Positions 50,789 through 58,854 of a stretch of 64,000 nt of DNA are shown piece after piece. The stretch lies in NCBI GenBank assembly GCA_947474755.1, contig CANJJE010000007.1, positions 1 to 64,000 on the forward strand. Direction: 5' to 3'. Within the stretch, counting starts at the first letter, position 1. Every line of letters starts with the position of its first letter. Below the pieces are notes generated by a model. That model was not told the origin of the DNA. It saw only the letters and a list, made by a program, of their open reading frames with translations, and did no database searches. A program made the translations under genes and the position numbers. The stretch is from Burkholderiales bacterium (lineage in GTDB: Bacteria; Pseudomonadota; Gammaproteobacteria; Burkholderiales; Burkholderiaceae_C).

Positions 50789-53065
50789 ATGACTGAAACC
50801 CTAGCGCCCATCACTGCGAAGCTGCCCAGTGCGCAAGAAATCGCGCTGATCAAGAAGTTTCTGAACGACACCACGCTGTTCCTCGGGCCCGACCCCGAGA
50901 TCATGAAGAACCACGACCTGATGCCGCGCAGCGCGCTCGAAGAAGAGTGCATCGCCAAGATCAGTGACGCGCAGACGGTGGCCAAGATCCGCGATCGCAT
51001 CCAGGCCGGCTGTGACGAAGGTTTCGAGATGGTCGAGCAAATGGGGGCCGCGCCCGGCGCCAAATGGGGCGACATCATCACCGGGGTCTACTCGGCCTCG
51101 GGCGATCTGGCGATTGCCAGCGCCGGCGGCGTGCTGATCTTCTCGGCGCTGGTGCATCACCCGATCAAGTTCATCCTGAAGAACTGGGTCAACGACCCGA
51201 CGGTGGGTGTGCGCGAGGGTGACGGCTTCATCCACAACGATTCGCGCTACGGCAATGTGCACAACACCGATCAGAGCATGATCGTGCCCATCTTTCACCA
51301 GGGCAAGCTGATCTGCTGGGTGGCCTCGACGGTGCACGAAGGCGAGAACGGTGCGATCGAGCCGGGCGGCATGCCCTCGATGGCCGAGAGCCCGAGCGAC
51401 GAAGGGCTGAAGATGTGCCCGTTCAAGGTGGTCGAGAACTACCAGATCAAGCGCGACATCCTGACCTTTCTGCAGAACTCGGTGCGTGAGCCCAAGCTGC
51501 AGTACGAGGACATGAAGGTCAAGCTGTTCGCCTGTCTTCGCATCAAGCAGCGCATCGAGGAAACCCTCAACACCGATGGCCCCGCACCACTGGTATCGAC
51601 ACTGCGGCTGACGATGGAGAACGTGCGCGCCGAGGTCAAGCGTCGCATCAGCGAATGGCCCGACATGACGGTCCGCACCTACATCATCCAGGACTCGACG
51701 CTGCGGGAGAACTGCGTGGTGAAGGTGAACTGCCAGCTGACGAAAACCGGCGACCGGCTGATCTTCGACTTCCGCGGCTCCAGCCCCGAGTTCACCAACC
51801 GGCCCACCAACACCATCCTCGCCGGCCTCAAGGGCATGCTGTCGCAGGTGATCATGTGCTACGTCTGGCCCGACCTGCCACGAGGTCAGGCGGCGTTTGC
51901 GCCGATCGAAGTCATCACGGATCCGTACTCGATCGTCAACAGCTCCTACGATGCGCCGAACTCGCAGAGCCTGATGTCGATCTTCACCGGCTTCACCGCC
52001 GGGCAGCATGCAGTGGCGAAGTTCCTGTACTCCTGCCCCGAGAAATACACGAAGGTCCATGCGCCGACGTTCAACATGATCAACACCTTCATCTGGGGCG
52101 GCGTCAGTCAGCACGGCGAAACCCTGGGCAACCTGTGCGCCGATCTGAACGGCATGGGCGGTGGTGCGCGATCCGACATGGATGGCGAGCACGCGCTGGC
52201 GCCGATCTTCGCCACGATGGCCGACATTGGCGAGCAGGAACTCAATGAAGAGGACGTGCCCTTCCTTCAGCTGGTGTCGAAGAAGATGACGATGGACGCC
52301 GTGGCGCCCGGCAAGTACCGCGGCGGGCAGGGCTACACGATGATCGTCGCCACCAAGGACAGCGAGCAGTGGGGCTTCATGACCACCGCCCAGGGCGCAA
52401 AGATCCCGCCGATCCAGGGCCTGTTCGGCGGTTACGCCTGCGGCACCTATCCGCTGTCGAAAGTGAAGGGCGTCGACGTCTACGACGTGCTGCTGAACCA
52501 GCCCGAGCGTTTCAAGCACTCGATCGCCGAGATCATGAACGAGCGACCGTTCGAGAATGCCACTTACACCACGCACCACATGGGCATGGGCTTCGAGATC
52601 TCCAAACGCGGCGAGCTGTTCATGATTTCGCAGGGCGCCGGCGCCGGCTATGGCGACTTGCTGGAACGCAACCCTGCAGCCGTGATTCGCGACATCGAGG
52701 AAGGTTTGATGTCGCAAGGCGTGGCGGCCCGGTTGTACAAGGTCAAGTTCGATCCGATCACGCTGGCCATCGACACCCAGGGCACCGAGGCCTTGCGCGC
52801 GGCCGAACGCAAGGCGCGCATCGCGCGCGGCGTGCCCTACAAGGACTTCATCAAGACGTGGAACAAGCCGAAGCCGCCGTCGCATCTGCAGTATTTCGGC
52901 TGCTGGGGCGATGACATCGGTACGCTGTACATGGGCAGCCCGGACATCACCCGTGATGCCAACTCGCCGAAGCCCAACTACATGCGCCATCCGAAGGATG
53001 TGCGCATCGAGGCACTGGAAGCACGGCTGGCGGCACTGGGGGCCTTGAAGGAAGAAAAGCAGTGA
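50789..53065 (+). CDS. Acetophenone carboxylase-like subunit 4 (hydantoinase B/oxoprolinase family)
   Basis: A 758-aa (about 84 kDa) HyuB-type protein. Typical segments: ITGVYSASGDLAIASAGGVLIFSALVHHPIKFI, GDGFIHNDSRYGNVHNTDQSMIVPIF, LIFDFRGSSPEFTNRPTNTI and KYRGGQGYTMIVATKDSEQ. In known acetone and acetophenone carboxylases the HyuB-like subunit carries the carboxylation site, where the enol-phosphate meets activated bicarbonate. The N-terminal part (EIALIKKFLNDTTLFLGPDPEIMKNHDL) resembles the alpha-subunit type found in ketone carboxylases rather than plain 5-oxoprolinase. It overlaps the last subunit gene by 4 bp. Confidence 0.75.
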   Translation: MTETLAPITAKLPSAQEIALIKKFLNDTTLFLGPDPEIMKNHDLMPRSALEEECIAKISDAQTVAKIRDRIQAGCDEGFEMVEQMGAAPGAKWGDIITGVYSASGDLAIASAGGVLIFSALVHHPIKFILKNWVNDPTVGVREGDGFIHNDSRYGNVHNTDQSMIVPIFHQGKLICWVASTVHEGENGAIEPGGMPSMAESPSDEGLKMCPFKVVENYQIKRDILTFLQNSVREPKLQYEDMKVKLFACLRIKQRIEETLNTDGPAPLVSTLRLTMENVRAEVKRRISEWPDMTVRTYIIQDSTLRENCVVKVNCQLTKTGDRLIFDFRGSSPEFTNRPTNTILAGLKGMLSQVIMCYVWPDLPRGQAAFAPIEVITDPYSIVNSSYDAPNSQSLMSIFTGFTAGQHAVAKFLYSCPEKYTKVHAPTFNMINTFIWGGVSQHGETLGNLCADLNGMGGGARSDMDGEHALAPIFATMADIGEQELNEEDVPFLQLVSKKMTMDAVAPGKYRGGQGYTMIVATKDSEQWGFMTTAQGAKIPPIQGLFGGYACGTYPLSKVKGVDVYDVLLNQPERFKHSIAEIMNERPFENATYTTHHMGMGFEISKRGELFMISQGAGAGYGDLLERNPAAVIRDIEEGLMSQGVAARLYKVKFDPITLAIDTQGTEALRAAERKARIARGVPYKDFIKTWNKPKPPSHLQYFGCWGDDIGTLYMGSPDITRDANSPKPNYMRHPKDVRIEALEARLAALGALKEEKQ

Positions 53066-53934
53066 GCGGACCGTTCGCGGAACGCTTGCCCGATGCGGCG
53101 GGCAAGGGTTCGATACGTGTCTGGCTCAAGTCATCGGCCTACACCCGGCGCCTGCTGCTGGGTGAGGCGGGTGATCCGTGGGTCTCCGGTGCTCATTACC
53201 TCGCGTATTTCTCGCAGGCCCAAGGGCTGCTCAAGCCCGATGTCGCGGTGCTGGAAGTGGGCGAGCTGTACGACGCGTGGAATGCCACGCACAGCGGTGC
53301 GCTGGCGGCCTCGCTCGGCAACCGGCGCAAGCCGGTGACGGCGTTGCGCAAGCTGCTCGAATCAGAGGCGCCGCGCAAGCTGCTGGCTGAGGTGGTCGAA
53401 GCGGTGCTGGCCAACCTGCGTGGCCAGACGCCGCTGGTGCTGTCGGTTCCATCCCCGCGGCGCTGGACGAATCATGCGAACCATCTGACGGGAAGCACCG
53501 ACATCGAGCTCACCGCTGACGATGCCGAAGATGCGTCGATGTACCTGACCGACCTGATCCGCAGCGTGTCGGCTTTTCCTGTGTCGGGACTGTTGCTGGA
53601 GGAGGGGCGCGATGACGCGAACTTCAATGTCGACGACCTGACGCGCTACACCTCGATCGTCAATGTCGTGCGTCACTACCGCTGGTCGCTGGCGCTTCGC
53701 CTGCCGAACGAGGCTGTGCCAGCGCCCGAGGCACTGGCGGACTTCGATGCAGTGATCTCGCCTGTCGTCGAGCAGGCCGGTGCGGCAGCACTCGGTCGCG
53801 ACATCAGCGCCGCATTCGCCACCGGTGGCGTGATCGCGCCGCTGCACGGTCGGCAGTTCTACTTCGCCGAGATCCCTGCGGGCTCGCGCCCCGAGTCGGT
53901 GCTCGAGACCGTGGCCCGGTTGCGCGGTGGCTGA
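53062..53934 (+). CDS. Acetophenone carboxylase-like fifth subunit (about 31 kDa)
   Basis: A 290-aa protein with no common catalytic motif that I recognise. It shows WLKSSAYTRRLLLGEAGDPWVSGAHYLAYFSQAQGLLKPDVAVLEV, PLVLSVPSPRRWTNHAN, and a C-terminal alternating strand/helix region (FDAVISPVVEQAGAAALGRDISAAFATGGVIAPLHGRQFYFAEIPAG). Acetophenone carboxylase has a fifth subunit of about 34 kDa that is separate from the core complex yet required for activity; position and size here fit it. The start is GTG in a GTGA overlap with subunit 4. It overlaps the CobW-type gene by 8 bp. Confidence 0.6.
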   Translation: MSGPFAERLPDAAGKGSIRVWLKSSAYTRRLLLGEAGDPWVSGAHYLAYFSQAQGLLKPDVAVLEVGELYDAWNATHSGALAASLGNRRKPVTALRKLLESEAPRKLLAEVVEAVLANLRGQTPLVLSVPSPRRWTNHANHLTGSTDIELTADDAEDASMYLTDLIRSVSAFPVSGLLLEEGRDDANFNVDDLTRYTSIVNVVRHYRWSLALRLPNEAVPAPEALADFDAVISPVVEQAGAAALGRDISAAFATGGVIAPLHGRQFYFAEIPAGSRPESVLETVARLRGG

Positions 53935-55264
53935 TTCGGCACGTGCGCCGGTGGACCGGATTCCGGTCAACCTGCTCACTGGTTTTCTGGGTTCGGGCAA
54001 GACCACGCTGCTGAACCACTGGGTTCACCTGCCGTCGATGGCAGGCGTGGCCGTGCTCGTCAACGAGTTCGGCGAGGTCGGCATCGATCACCATCTGGTC
54101 GATACCGTCGACGAGCAGATGGTGCTGCTCGACTCCGGCTGCCTGTGCTGCGCGATGCAGGGCGACCTGATCGGTGCACTGAAGAACCTGGCGCTGCGCG
54201 CCTCACGGCGCGAGATCGCACCCGTCACCCGCGTGATCATCGAAACAACTGGCCTGGCTGATCCGGTGCCGGTGCTCTACACCTTGATGGAAGACAGCTT
54301 CGTCGCAGCGCGTTTTACCTGCGATGGCGTTGCCACGGTGGTGTCTGCCACCCATGGGCTGGAGCAACTGCGCGACTTTTCCGAGGCGATCCGGCAGGTC
54401 GTCGCGGCCGATCTGCTGTTGATCACCAAATGTGATCGCGCCACCCCGTCGATGCTGACCGCGCTGCAGGAGGCATTGCGTCAGCTCAATCCCGGCGCGC
54501 CGCAGAGGCAGGTTCGTGATGGGCAGGACGATGCTTCGGCGCTGCTTTCGTGCGGGCTGTACAGCCCCGTGAACAAGCTGCCGAGCCTGGCGACATGGCT
54601 CGGTGAGGAGGCGCTGCATCAGGCACAAGCGCAGGACGCCGGGGGCCCGCAATCCCGGTGGCTGACTGGCTCCGGATCGAACGCTGCCCCCGGCAACGAT
54701 GATGATTCGTCGGGTCGGCCTCTGGCACAGCGCTGGCGCGAAGGTCGCGATGCGCGGGCGGCGCCAGCCAACCGTTCGTCCGAGCCACACACTCAGGGCG
54801 TGACCAGCTTCGTGGTCGTGTTCGAGCGTCCGGTGCCGTGGTTCGGGTTCGCGGTCACGCTGGGCCACATCCTGTCGCAGCACGGCAGGCAGTTGCTGCG
54901 CGTCAAGGGTCTGATCAACGTGGCGGGAACACTGCGTCCGCAGATCATCCAGTGCGTGCAGGGCGTGGCCTACCCGTCGGTGACGTTGAAGGAGTGGCCC
55001 AAAGAGGGGCCGTTTCGTGACGGCTTCAGTCGTCTGGTCTTCATCGCCCGCGACCTCGATCCAGCGCATGTCGAAGCGATCCGTGCAGCGTTGTCCCAGT
55101 TGCCCACCGACGCCGCCGCATTACGGATGAGCTCCGGCGACTCGATGCTGCCCACCCGCTGCTGGCTGGCCCAGCGCATGCCGGTGAACACGCCCGACGC
55201 CATCGAGCACGAAGGCTGGATCGTGCAGGCCAAGCGCCTGCGTGGGCGTAACCTGCCTCCTTGA
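53927..55264 (+). CDS. CobW/COG0523-type G3E GTPase (putative metal chaperone)
   Basis: A 445-aa P-loop GTPase of the COG0523 subfamily. Walker A is LLTGFLGSGKTTLLNH, the metal-binding CxCC motif is LDSGCLCCAMQGDL, with VIIETTGLADPVPVL and the specificity motif ITKCDRA in place of NKxD. The C-terminal CobW_C domain runs from TSFVVVFERPVPWFGF to VTLKEWP. The linker (residues ~235-285) is Gly/Asp/Ser/Arg-rich. Such proteins deliver zinc, cobalt or iron to client enzymes. The GTG at 53927 overlaps the last Apc-like gene by 8 bp, so the likely client is the carboxylase complex (inference). Confidence 0.85.
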   Translation: MADSARAPVDRIPVNLLTGFLGSGKTTLLNHWVHLPSMAGVAVLVNEFGEVGIDHHLVDTVDEQMVLLDSGCLCCAMQGDLIGALKNLALRASRREIAPVTRVIIETTGLADPVPVLYTLMEDSFVAARFTCDGVATVVSATHGLEQLRDFSEAIRQVVAADLLLITKCDRATPSMLTALQEALRQLNPGAPQRQVRDGQDDASALLSCGLYSPVNKLPSLATWLGEEALHQAQAQDAGGPQSRWLTGSGSNAAPGNDDDSSGRPLAQRWREGRDARAAPANRSSEPHTQGVTSFVVVFERPVPWFGFAVTLGHILSQHGRQLLRVKGLINVAGTLRPQIIQCVQGVAYPSVTLKEWPKEGPFRDGFSRLVFIARDLDPAHVEAIRAALSQLPTDAAALRMSSGDSMLPTRCWLAQRMPVNTPDAIEHEGWIVQAKRLRGRNLPP

Positions 55265-55349
55265 TCGACCGTTGCGAGATCGCACCGATCGTGCGGGCCG
55301 CCAGATCAAAATGCGATGAGCGGCCGCTTCCGGCCGGAGAAAGCTGACG

Positions 55350-56315
55350 ATGCCCGTTCAATGGTTCCCGGGTCACATGAACTCGACCAAGAAGGCCATC
55401 ATCGAGCGGGTCAAGGCCATCGATGTCGTGATCGAGATGCTCGATGCCCGACTGCCGGGGTCCAGTGGGAACCCGCTGCTGGCCGAACTGACGCGTGGAA
55501 AGCCGGCACTGAAGGTGCTCAACAAGCAGGACCTGGCCGACCCGCAGCGCACCGCGCTGTGGCTTGAGCACTTCAATGCGCAGCCGGGCACCCAGGCGGT
55601 GGCACTCGACGGCCGGGCCGGCGCACCGGTGCACCGCGCCGTCGATGCCTGCCGCGAACTGGCGCCCTTGCGCGGCGGCATGGTCAAGCCGCTGCGGGTG
55701 CTGATCTGCGGCATTCCCAATGTCGGTAAATCGACGGTGATCAATTCGCTGGCTGGTCGGGTTGCTGCGAAGACCGGCGACGAACCCGGCATCACCAAGC
55801 TCGAGCAGAAGATCGTCATCGCCAGCGATTTCTATCTGTACGACACACCGGGCATGCTGTGGCCGCGCATCGTGGTGGAGCAAAGTGGCTATCACCTGGC
55901 AGCCAGCGGGGCCGTCGGGCGCAATGCCTATGACGACGAGGAAGTGGCGCTGGTGTTGCTGGCCACGCTGAACCGCGACTACCCCGGCCAGATCGAGCGG
56001 CGTTACCGCCTCGATGCGGCAGTGATCCGCACTGATGACGAACGACTGGCTGCGATCGGCCGCCAGCGCGGTGCCGTTCTCCCCGGCGGACGCATCAGCC
56101 TGCAGAAGGCCGCCGAGATCGTGCTGCACGATTTCCGCTCGGGCAGTGTGGGCCGCGTCACGCTGGAGACTCCGCAGGATTGGTTGCGATGGCAGGCCGA
56201 GGCGGCGGTCAAGGAGGCCGAGCGCGCGACTGAACGTGAAGCGAAGAAAAAAGCCGGGTCCAGATCCAGGGACCCGTCACAGACGCCGACAGGACCTCCA
56301 CCAGTTCCCGGGTGA
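55350..56315 (+). CDS. ylqF: Ribosome biogenesis GTPase YlqF (RbgA)
   Basis: A 321-aa circularly permuted GTPase. Motif order is G4 (VLNKQDLAD), G1 (CGIPNVGKSTVINSL), G2 (GITK), G3 (DTPGMLWP). The N-terminal VQWFPGHMNSTKKAI is diagnostic of YlqF. It acts in late 50S assembly in Bacillus subtilis. The basic, Pro-rich tail (KKKAGSRSRDPSQTP) follows the ANTAR-like C-terminal helices. GGAGA precedes the ATG within a G/C inverted repeat (CGGCC-N6-GGCCG) in the leader. It is not obviously functionally related to the upstream operon. Confidence 0.92.
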   Translation: MPVQWFPGHMNSTKKAIIERVKAIDVVIEMLDARLPGSSGNPLLAELTRGKPALKVLNKQDLADPQRTALWLEHFNAQPGTQAVALDGRAGAPVHRAVDACRELAPLRGGMVKPLRVLICGIPNVGKSTVINSLAGRVAAKTGDEPGITKLEQKIVIASDFYLYDTPGMLWPRIVVEQSGYHLAASGAVGRNAYDDEEVALVLLATLNRDYPGQIERRYRLDAAVIRTDDERLAAIGRQRGAVLPGGRISLQKAAEIVLHDFRSGSVGRVTLETPQDWLRWQAEAAVKEAERATEREAKKKAGSRSRDPSQTPTGPPPVPG

Positions 56316-56409
56316 CCGGGCCGTTCTCGATGCAGGGCACGGCGTCGCGCATGTCGCGACGAGTCGCCTCGGCTTCCTTCATCTCCATGACGTGACTCTC
56401 GGACACATA

Positions 56410-56535
56410 TGCCCCGCCAGCATGGCTGAAGGGCAGGCAGCCCAGTTCGTCGAGGATCGCGAGGCCCATGCGCATCAGGCGCAATGCAATGCGCCCGGCC
56501 TCGCGCTGCGCTTTCTCTTGCCGGGCAGTTTGCCT
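56410..56535 (-). pseudogene. Fragment of an IS21-family istB transposition helper
   Basis: A reverse-strand reading frame gives RQTARQEKAQREAGRIALRL and then LAILDELGCLPFSHAGGA. This matches the IstB AAA+ ATPase region (EQEKAQGKAGRI...LxxLxLVILDELGYLPFSxxGGALLF), including the Walker B aspartates. Only about 42 codons are recognisable; Walker A, the C-terminus and the istA partner are missing, and the sequence loses similarity on both sides. It is a transposon relic in the 278-bp gap between ylqF and the reductase gene. No terminal repeats were found. Confidence 0.65.
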
Positions 56536-56593
56536 GGTGGGGGGATGTGGGTGGATGCCGAAAGGCAGTAGCGCCGAGTCTCTCGCTGCCGCG

Positions 56594-57652
56594 TCATTGC
56601 GGGGGTGTCACGCCAAGCAGGCGATGAAGCCGTGTGCTCGTCGTGGTGTACTGCACCTGCATCGGTCGATCAGGAAACACGATGGCGGCTGCGGCGTAGG
56701 CAGCCATGGTCGCCTCGTGGAAGCCGCAGACGATCAGCTTCTTCTTGCCAGGGTAGGTGTTCACGTCGCCAACAGCGAAGATTCCCGGCACGCTGGTCTC
56801 GAACTTCTCGGTATCCACCACGATCTGCTTGCGTTCGAACTGAATGCCCCAGTCGGCGATCGGCCCCAGCTTCGGGCTCAGCCCCCACAGCACCAGCAGC
56901 AGACCAGCGGGCAGTGAATCGGTGACGCCCCTCGCGTCACTGATCTTCAGGTGCGTCAGTGTGTCGCCGCTCGATTCAAAGCCTACCGGCTGTCCTGCGA
57001 CGAAGCGCATGCGGCCTGCATCGCAAGCCGCACGCATCTGATCGACCAGCGCAGGCGCAGCCTTGAATGCATCTCGACGGTGCAGCAGCGTGATGCTGGC
57101 CGGCCGATCGGACTCGGCGGCAGACAGCTTCAATGCCAGTTCGAGCGCCGCATCGTCTTCGCCGAGCACGACCACATGCTGACCGGTCGGCTGCGGCAGG
57201 GCGTCGCCGCTGTGAAACACCTGACGATCGACGAAGCGTTCGAGCCCGTCGAGCTTCAAGTGCCGAGGCATGAAGGATCCGACGCCGCCGGCAATGAAGA
57301 GCGTGCGCGCCACAAAGTGGCTGCCCGTCGATGTGCCGACCTCGAAGCGCCCGTCCGCCATCGCTTCGACCCTGCTGACCTGCTGTGCCATGTGAAACGT
57401 CGGTGCCATCGGCGCGATCTGCGTCAGCAAGCGATCGATCAACTCACGGCCGGTGCATACCGGCACCGCAGGGATGTCGTAGATCGGCTTGTCCGGATAC
57501 AGCGCAATGCACTGGCCGCCCGGAGAGGGCAGGCTGTCGATCACGTGGCAGCGGACCTCGAGCAGACCCAGCTGGAAGACCTGGAACAGGCCGACCGGTC
57601 CCGCGCCGATCACCAAGGCGTCGGTGTGGATCGGCGCGATGTCGGGGTTCAG
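56594..57652 (-). CDS. Ferredoxin/flavodoxin-NADP+ reductase, thioredoxin-reductase-like type
   Basis: A 352-aa FAD enzyme. FAD site: [21 protein letters not shown] and [27 protein letters not shown] site: [18 protein letters not shown]-terminal FAD contact: [32 protein letters not shown]. The start is unusual: no ATG, GTG or TTG lies between the ferredoxin stop and the FAD motif except codons within it. A CTG at 57652, overlapping the ferredoxin TGA (CTGA), gives the expected length and N-terminus [10 protein letters not shown]. The track ORF extends antisense-like through the ferredoxin gene in another frame and is rejected. It is likely a redox pair with the adjacent ferredoxin. Confidence 0.85.
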   Translation of the reverse strand: MNPDIAPIHTDALVIGAGPVGLFQVFQLGLLEVRCHVIDSLPSPGGQCIALYPDKPIYDIPAVPVCTGRELIDRLLTQIAPMAPTFHMAQQVSRVEAMADGRFEVGTSTGSHFVARTLFIAGGVGSFMPRHLKLDGLERFVDRQVFHSGDALPQPTGQHVVVLGEDDAALELALKLSAAESDRPASITLLHRRDAFKAAPALVDQMRAACDAGRMRFVAGQPVGFESSGDTLTHLKISDARGVTDSLPAGLLLVLWGLSPKLGPIADWGIQFERKQIVVDTEKFETSVPGIFAVGDVNTYPGKKKLIVCGFHEATMAAYAAAAIVFPDRPMQVQYTTTSTRLHRLLGVTPPQ

Positions 57653-57975
57653 CGGATCAATTCCGACAGCTTGCCGGTCTTGTCTTTCCACTCGTCGGCA
57701 TCGGGCAGGGGCATCTTGCGCTTGGTGATGCTCGGCCAACCGATGCGCGAGAGCTCGGCGTTCAGCTTGATCATGTGCTGCTGGTCGCCTGGCACATCTT
57801 CCTCCGGCATGATCGCGTTGACCGGGCACTCGGGAATGCATACCGCGCAATCGATGCACTCGTCCGGGTCGATCGTCAGGAAATTCGGACCTTCGCGGAA
57901 GCAGTCGACGGGACACACATCCACGCAGTCGGTGTATTTGCAGCGGATGCAGGATTCGGTGACGACGTGGGTCAT
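57649..57975 (-). CDS. fdxA: 7Fe-8S ferredoxin, FdxA type
   Basis: A 108-aa two-cluster ferredoxin. Cysteines: [18 protein letters not shown] (3Fe-4S/4Fe-4S site with the extra inserted Cys typical of Azotobacter-type FdI) and [16 protein letters not shown] (4Fe-4S). The C-terminal extension [28 protein letters not shown] is family-typical. It is directly upstream of and overlapping the ferredoxin-NADP reductase gene, on the same strand. Confidence 0.94.
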   Translation of the reverse strand: MTHVVTESCIRCKYTDCVDVCPVDCFREGPNFLTIDPDECIDCAVCIPECPVNAIMPEEDVPGDQQHMIKLNAELSRIGWPSITKRKMPLPDADEWKDKTGKLSELIR

Positions 57976-58011
57976 GACTGAGGCTCGGTGAGGCTGCGAA
58001 AGCAGGGTTGA

Positions 58012-58044
58012 GAAAACAGGCGGACGCCAATCGCGTCCACCGCC
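58012..58044 (-). terminator. Rho-independent terminator of the cys-cobA operon
   Basis: On the reverse strand GGACGC-GATTG-GCGTCC, extended by GGCGG/CGCC with a bulge, is followed by TGTTTTC. It begins 4 bp after the cobA stop and separates the cys operon from fdxA. Confidence 0.7.
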
Positions 58045-58048
58045 AATT

Positions 58049-58852
58049 TTACGTGTTCATCGAGGCCGGCCAAAGCGCAGCGCCGTTGACGCTGGCGGGC
58101 GATTCGACTTTGTTCAGCGGGCGGGCTCCAGCGCCCACCACGACCACCGTCGGTCGGCCGGCGTGCAGCATGCTGGCGCGGCCCAGTGTGGCCACGGTGT
58201 GGTCGCTGTGCAATTCATCGGGCCAGCCAGCGCGTGACACCACGCACGCTCCGGTTTCGCCAGCCCAGCCCGCTTTCATCAGCTTGCGGGAGAGCACGGC
58301 GAGTTGCTTGCCGGCCATGTAGAACACCTCGGTGTCGGCACTCCCGCTGTCGCGGACGATGTCGGTGGGTGTGGCGGTCATGACGGTGGAAAAGCTGACG
58401 CTGCGGCCCACACCGCGACGCGTCAGCGGGCGCTGTGCCGAAGCGGCAGCGGCCAGCGCAGCGGTCACGCCGGGTACCACCTCGCAGGCAATGCCAGCAT
58501 CAGCCATGGCTTGCAGTTCTTCCTCCAGCCGACCGAACACGCTCGGATCACCACCCTTCAGCCGCACCACCAGACCACCGGAACCGAGCTCGCGGGCGCA
58601 CTTGATCAGCAGCGCGTTGATCGCCTCCTGACCTGTACTGTCGGCAAAGCCGCGCTTGCCCACGTGCAGCCAGCGCGCCTGTGGTGCCAGTTCGCGCAGC
58701 GCCGGGTCGGCCAGTGCATCGCTCAGCACCACGGCCGCCTGCGACAGGCGCTGAGCACCGCGCAGCGTGATCAGATCAGCCTGACCCGGACCTGCGCCGA
58801 CGAAAGCGACGCGGCCTGCGGGGGCGGATGGGAGCAAGGGCGTGGCGGCCAT
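58049..58852 (-). CDS. cobA: Uroporphyrinogen-III C-methyltransferase
   Basis: A 267-aa SUMT that makes precorrin-2, the first step toward siroheme. It shows [73 protein letters not shown] and [15 protein letters not shown]. There is no fused CysG oxidase/chelatase domain, so those steps must be encoded elsewhere. It lies 2 bp after cysN and supplies the prosthetic group of CysI. Confidence 0.94.
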   Translation of the reverse strand: MAATPLLPSAPAGRVAFVGAGPGQADLITLRGAQRLSQAAVVLSDALADPALRELAPQARWLHVGKRGFADSTGQEAINALLIKCARELGSGGLVVRLKGGDPSVFGRLEEELQAMADAGIACEVVPGVTAALAAAASAQRPLTRRGVGRSVSFSTVMTATPTDIVRDSGSADTEVFYMAGKQLAVLSRKLMKAGWAGETGACVVSRAGWPDELHSDHTVATLGRASMLHAGRPTVVVVGAGARPLNKVESPASVNGAALWPASMNT

Positions 58853-58854
58853 CG

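Noticed and set aside
56209-56484. 91-aa reverse ORF as an intact gene
   Set aside because: Only its beginning resembles IstB and it overlaps the ylqF 3' end; it is kept as a transposon relic instead.
57653-58030. N-terminal extension of the reductase ORF through the ferredoxin gene
   Set aside because: It reads the ferredoxin in the wrong frame ([15 protein letters not shown]) and is not a fusion protein.
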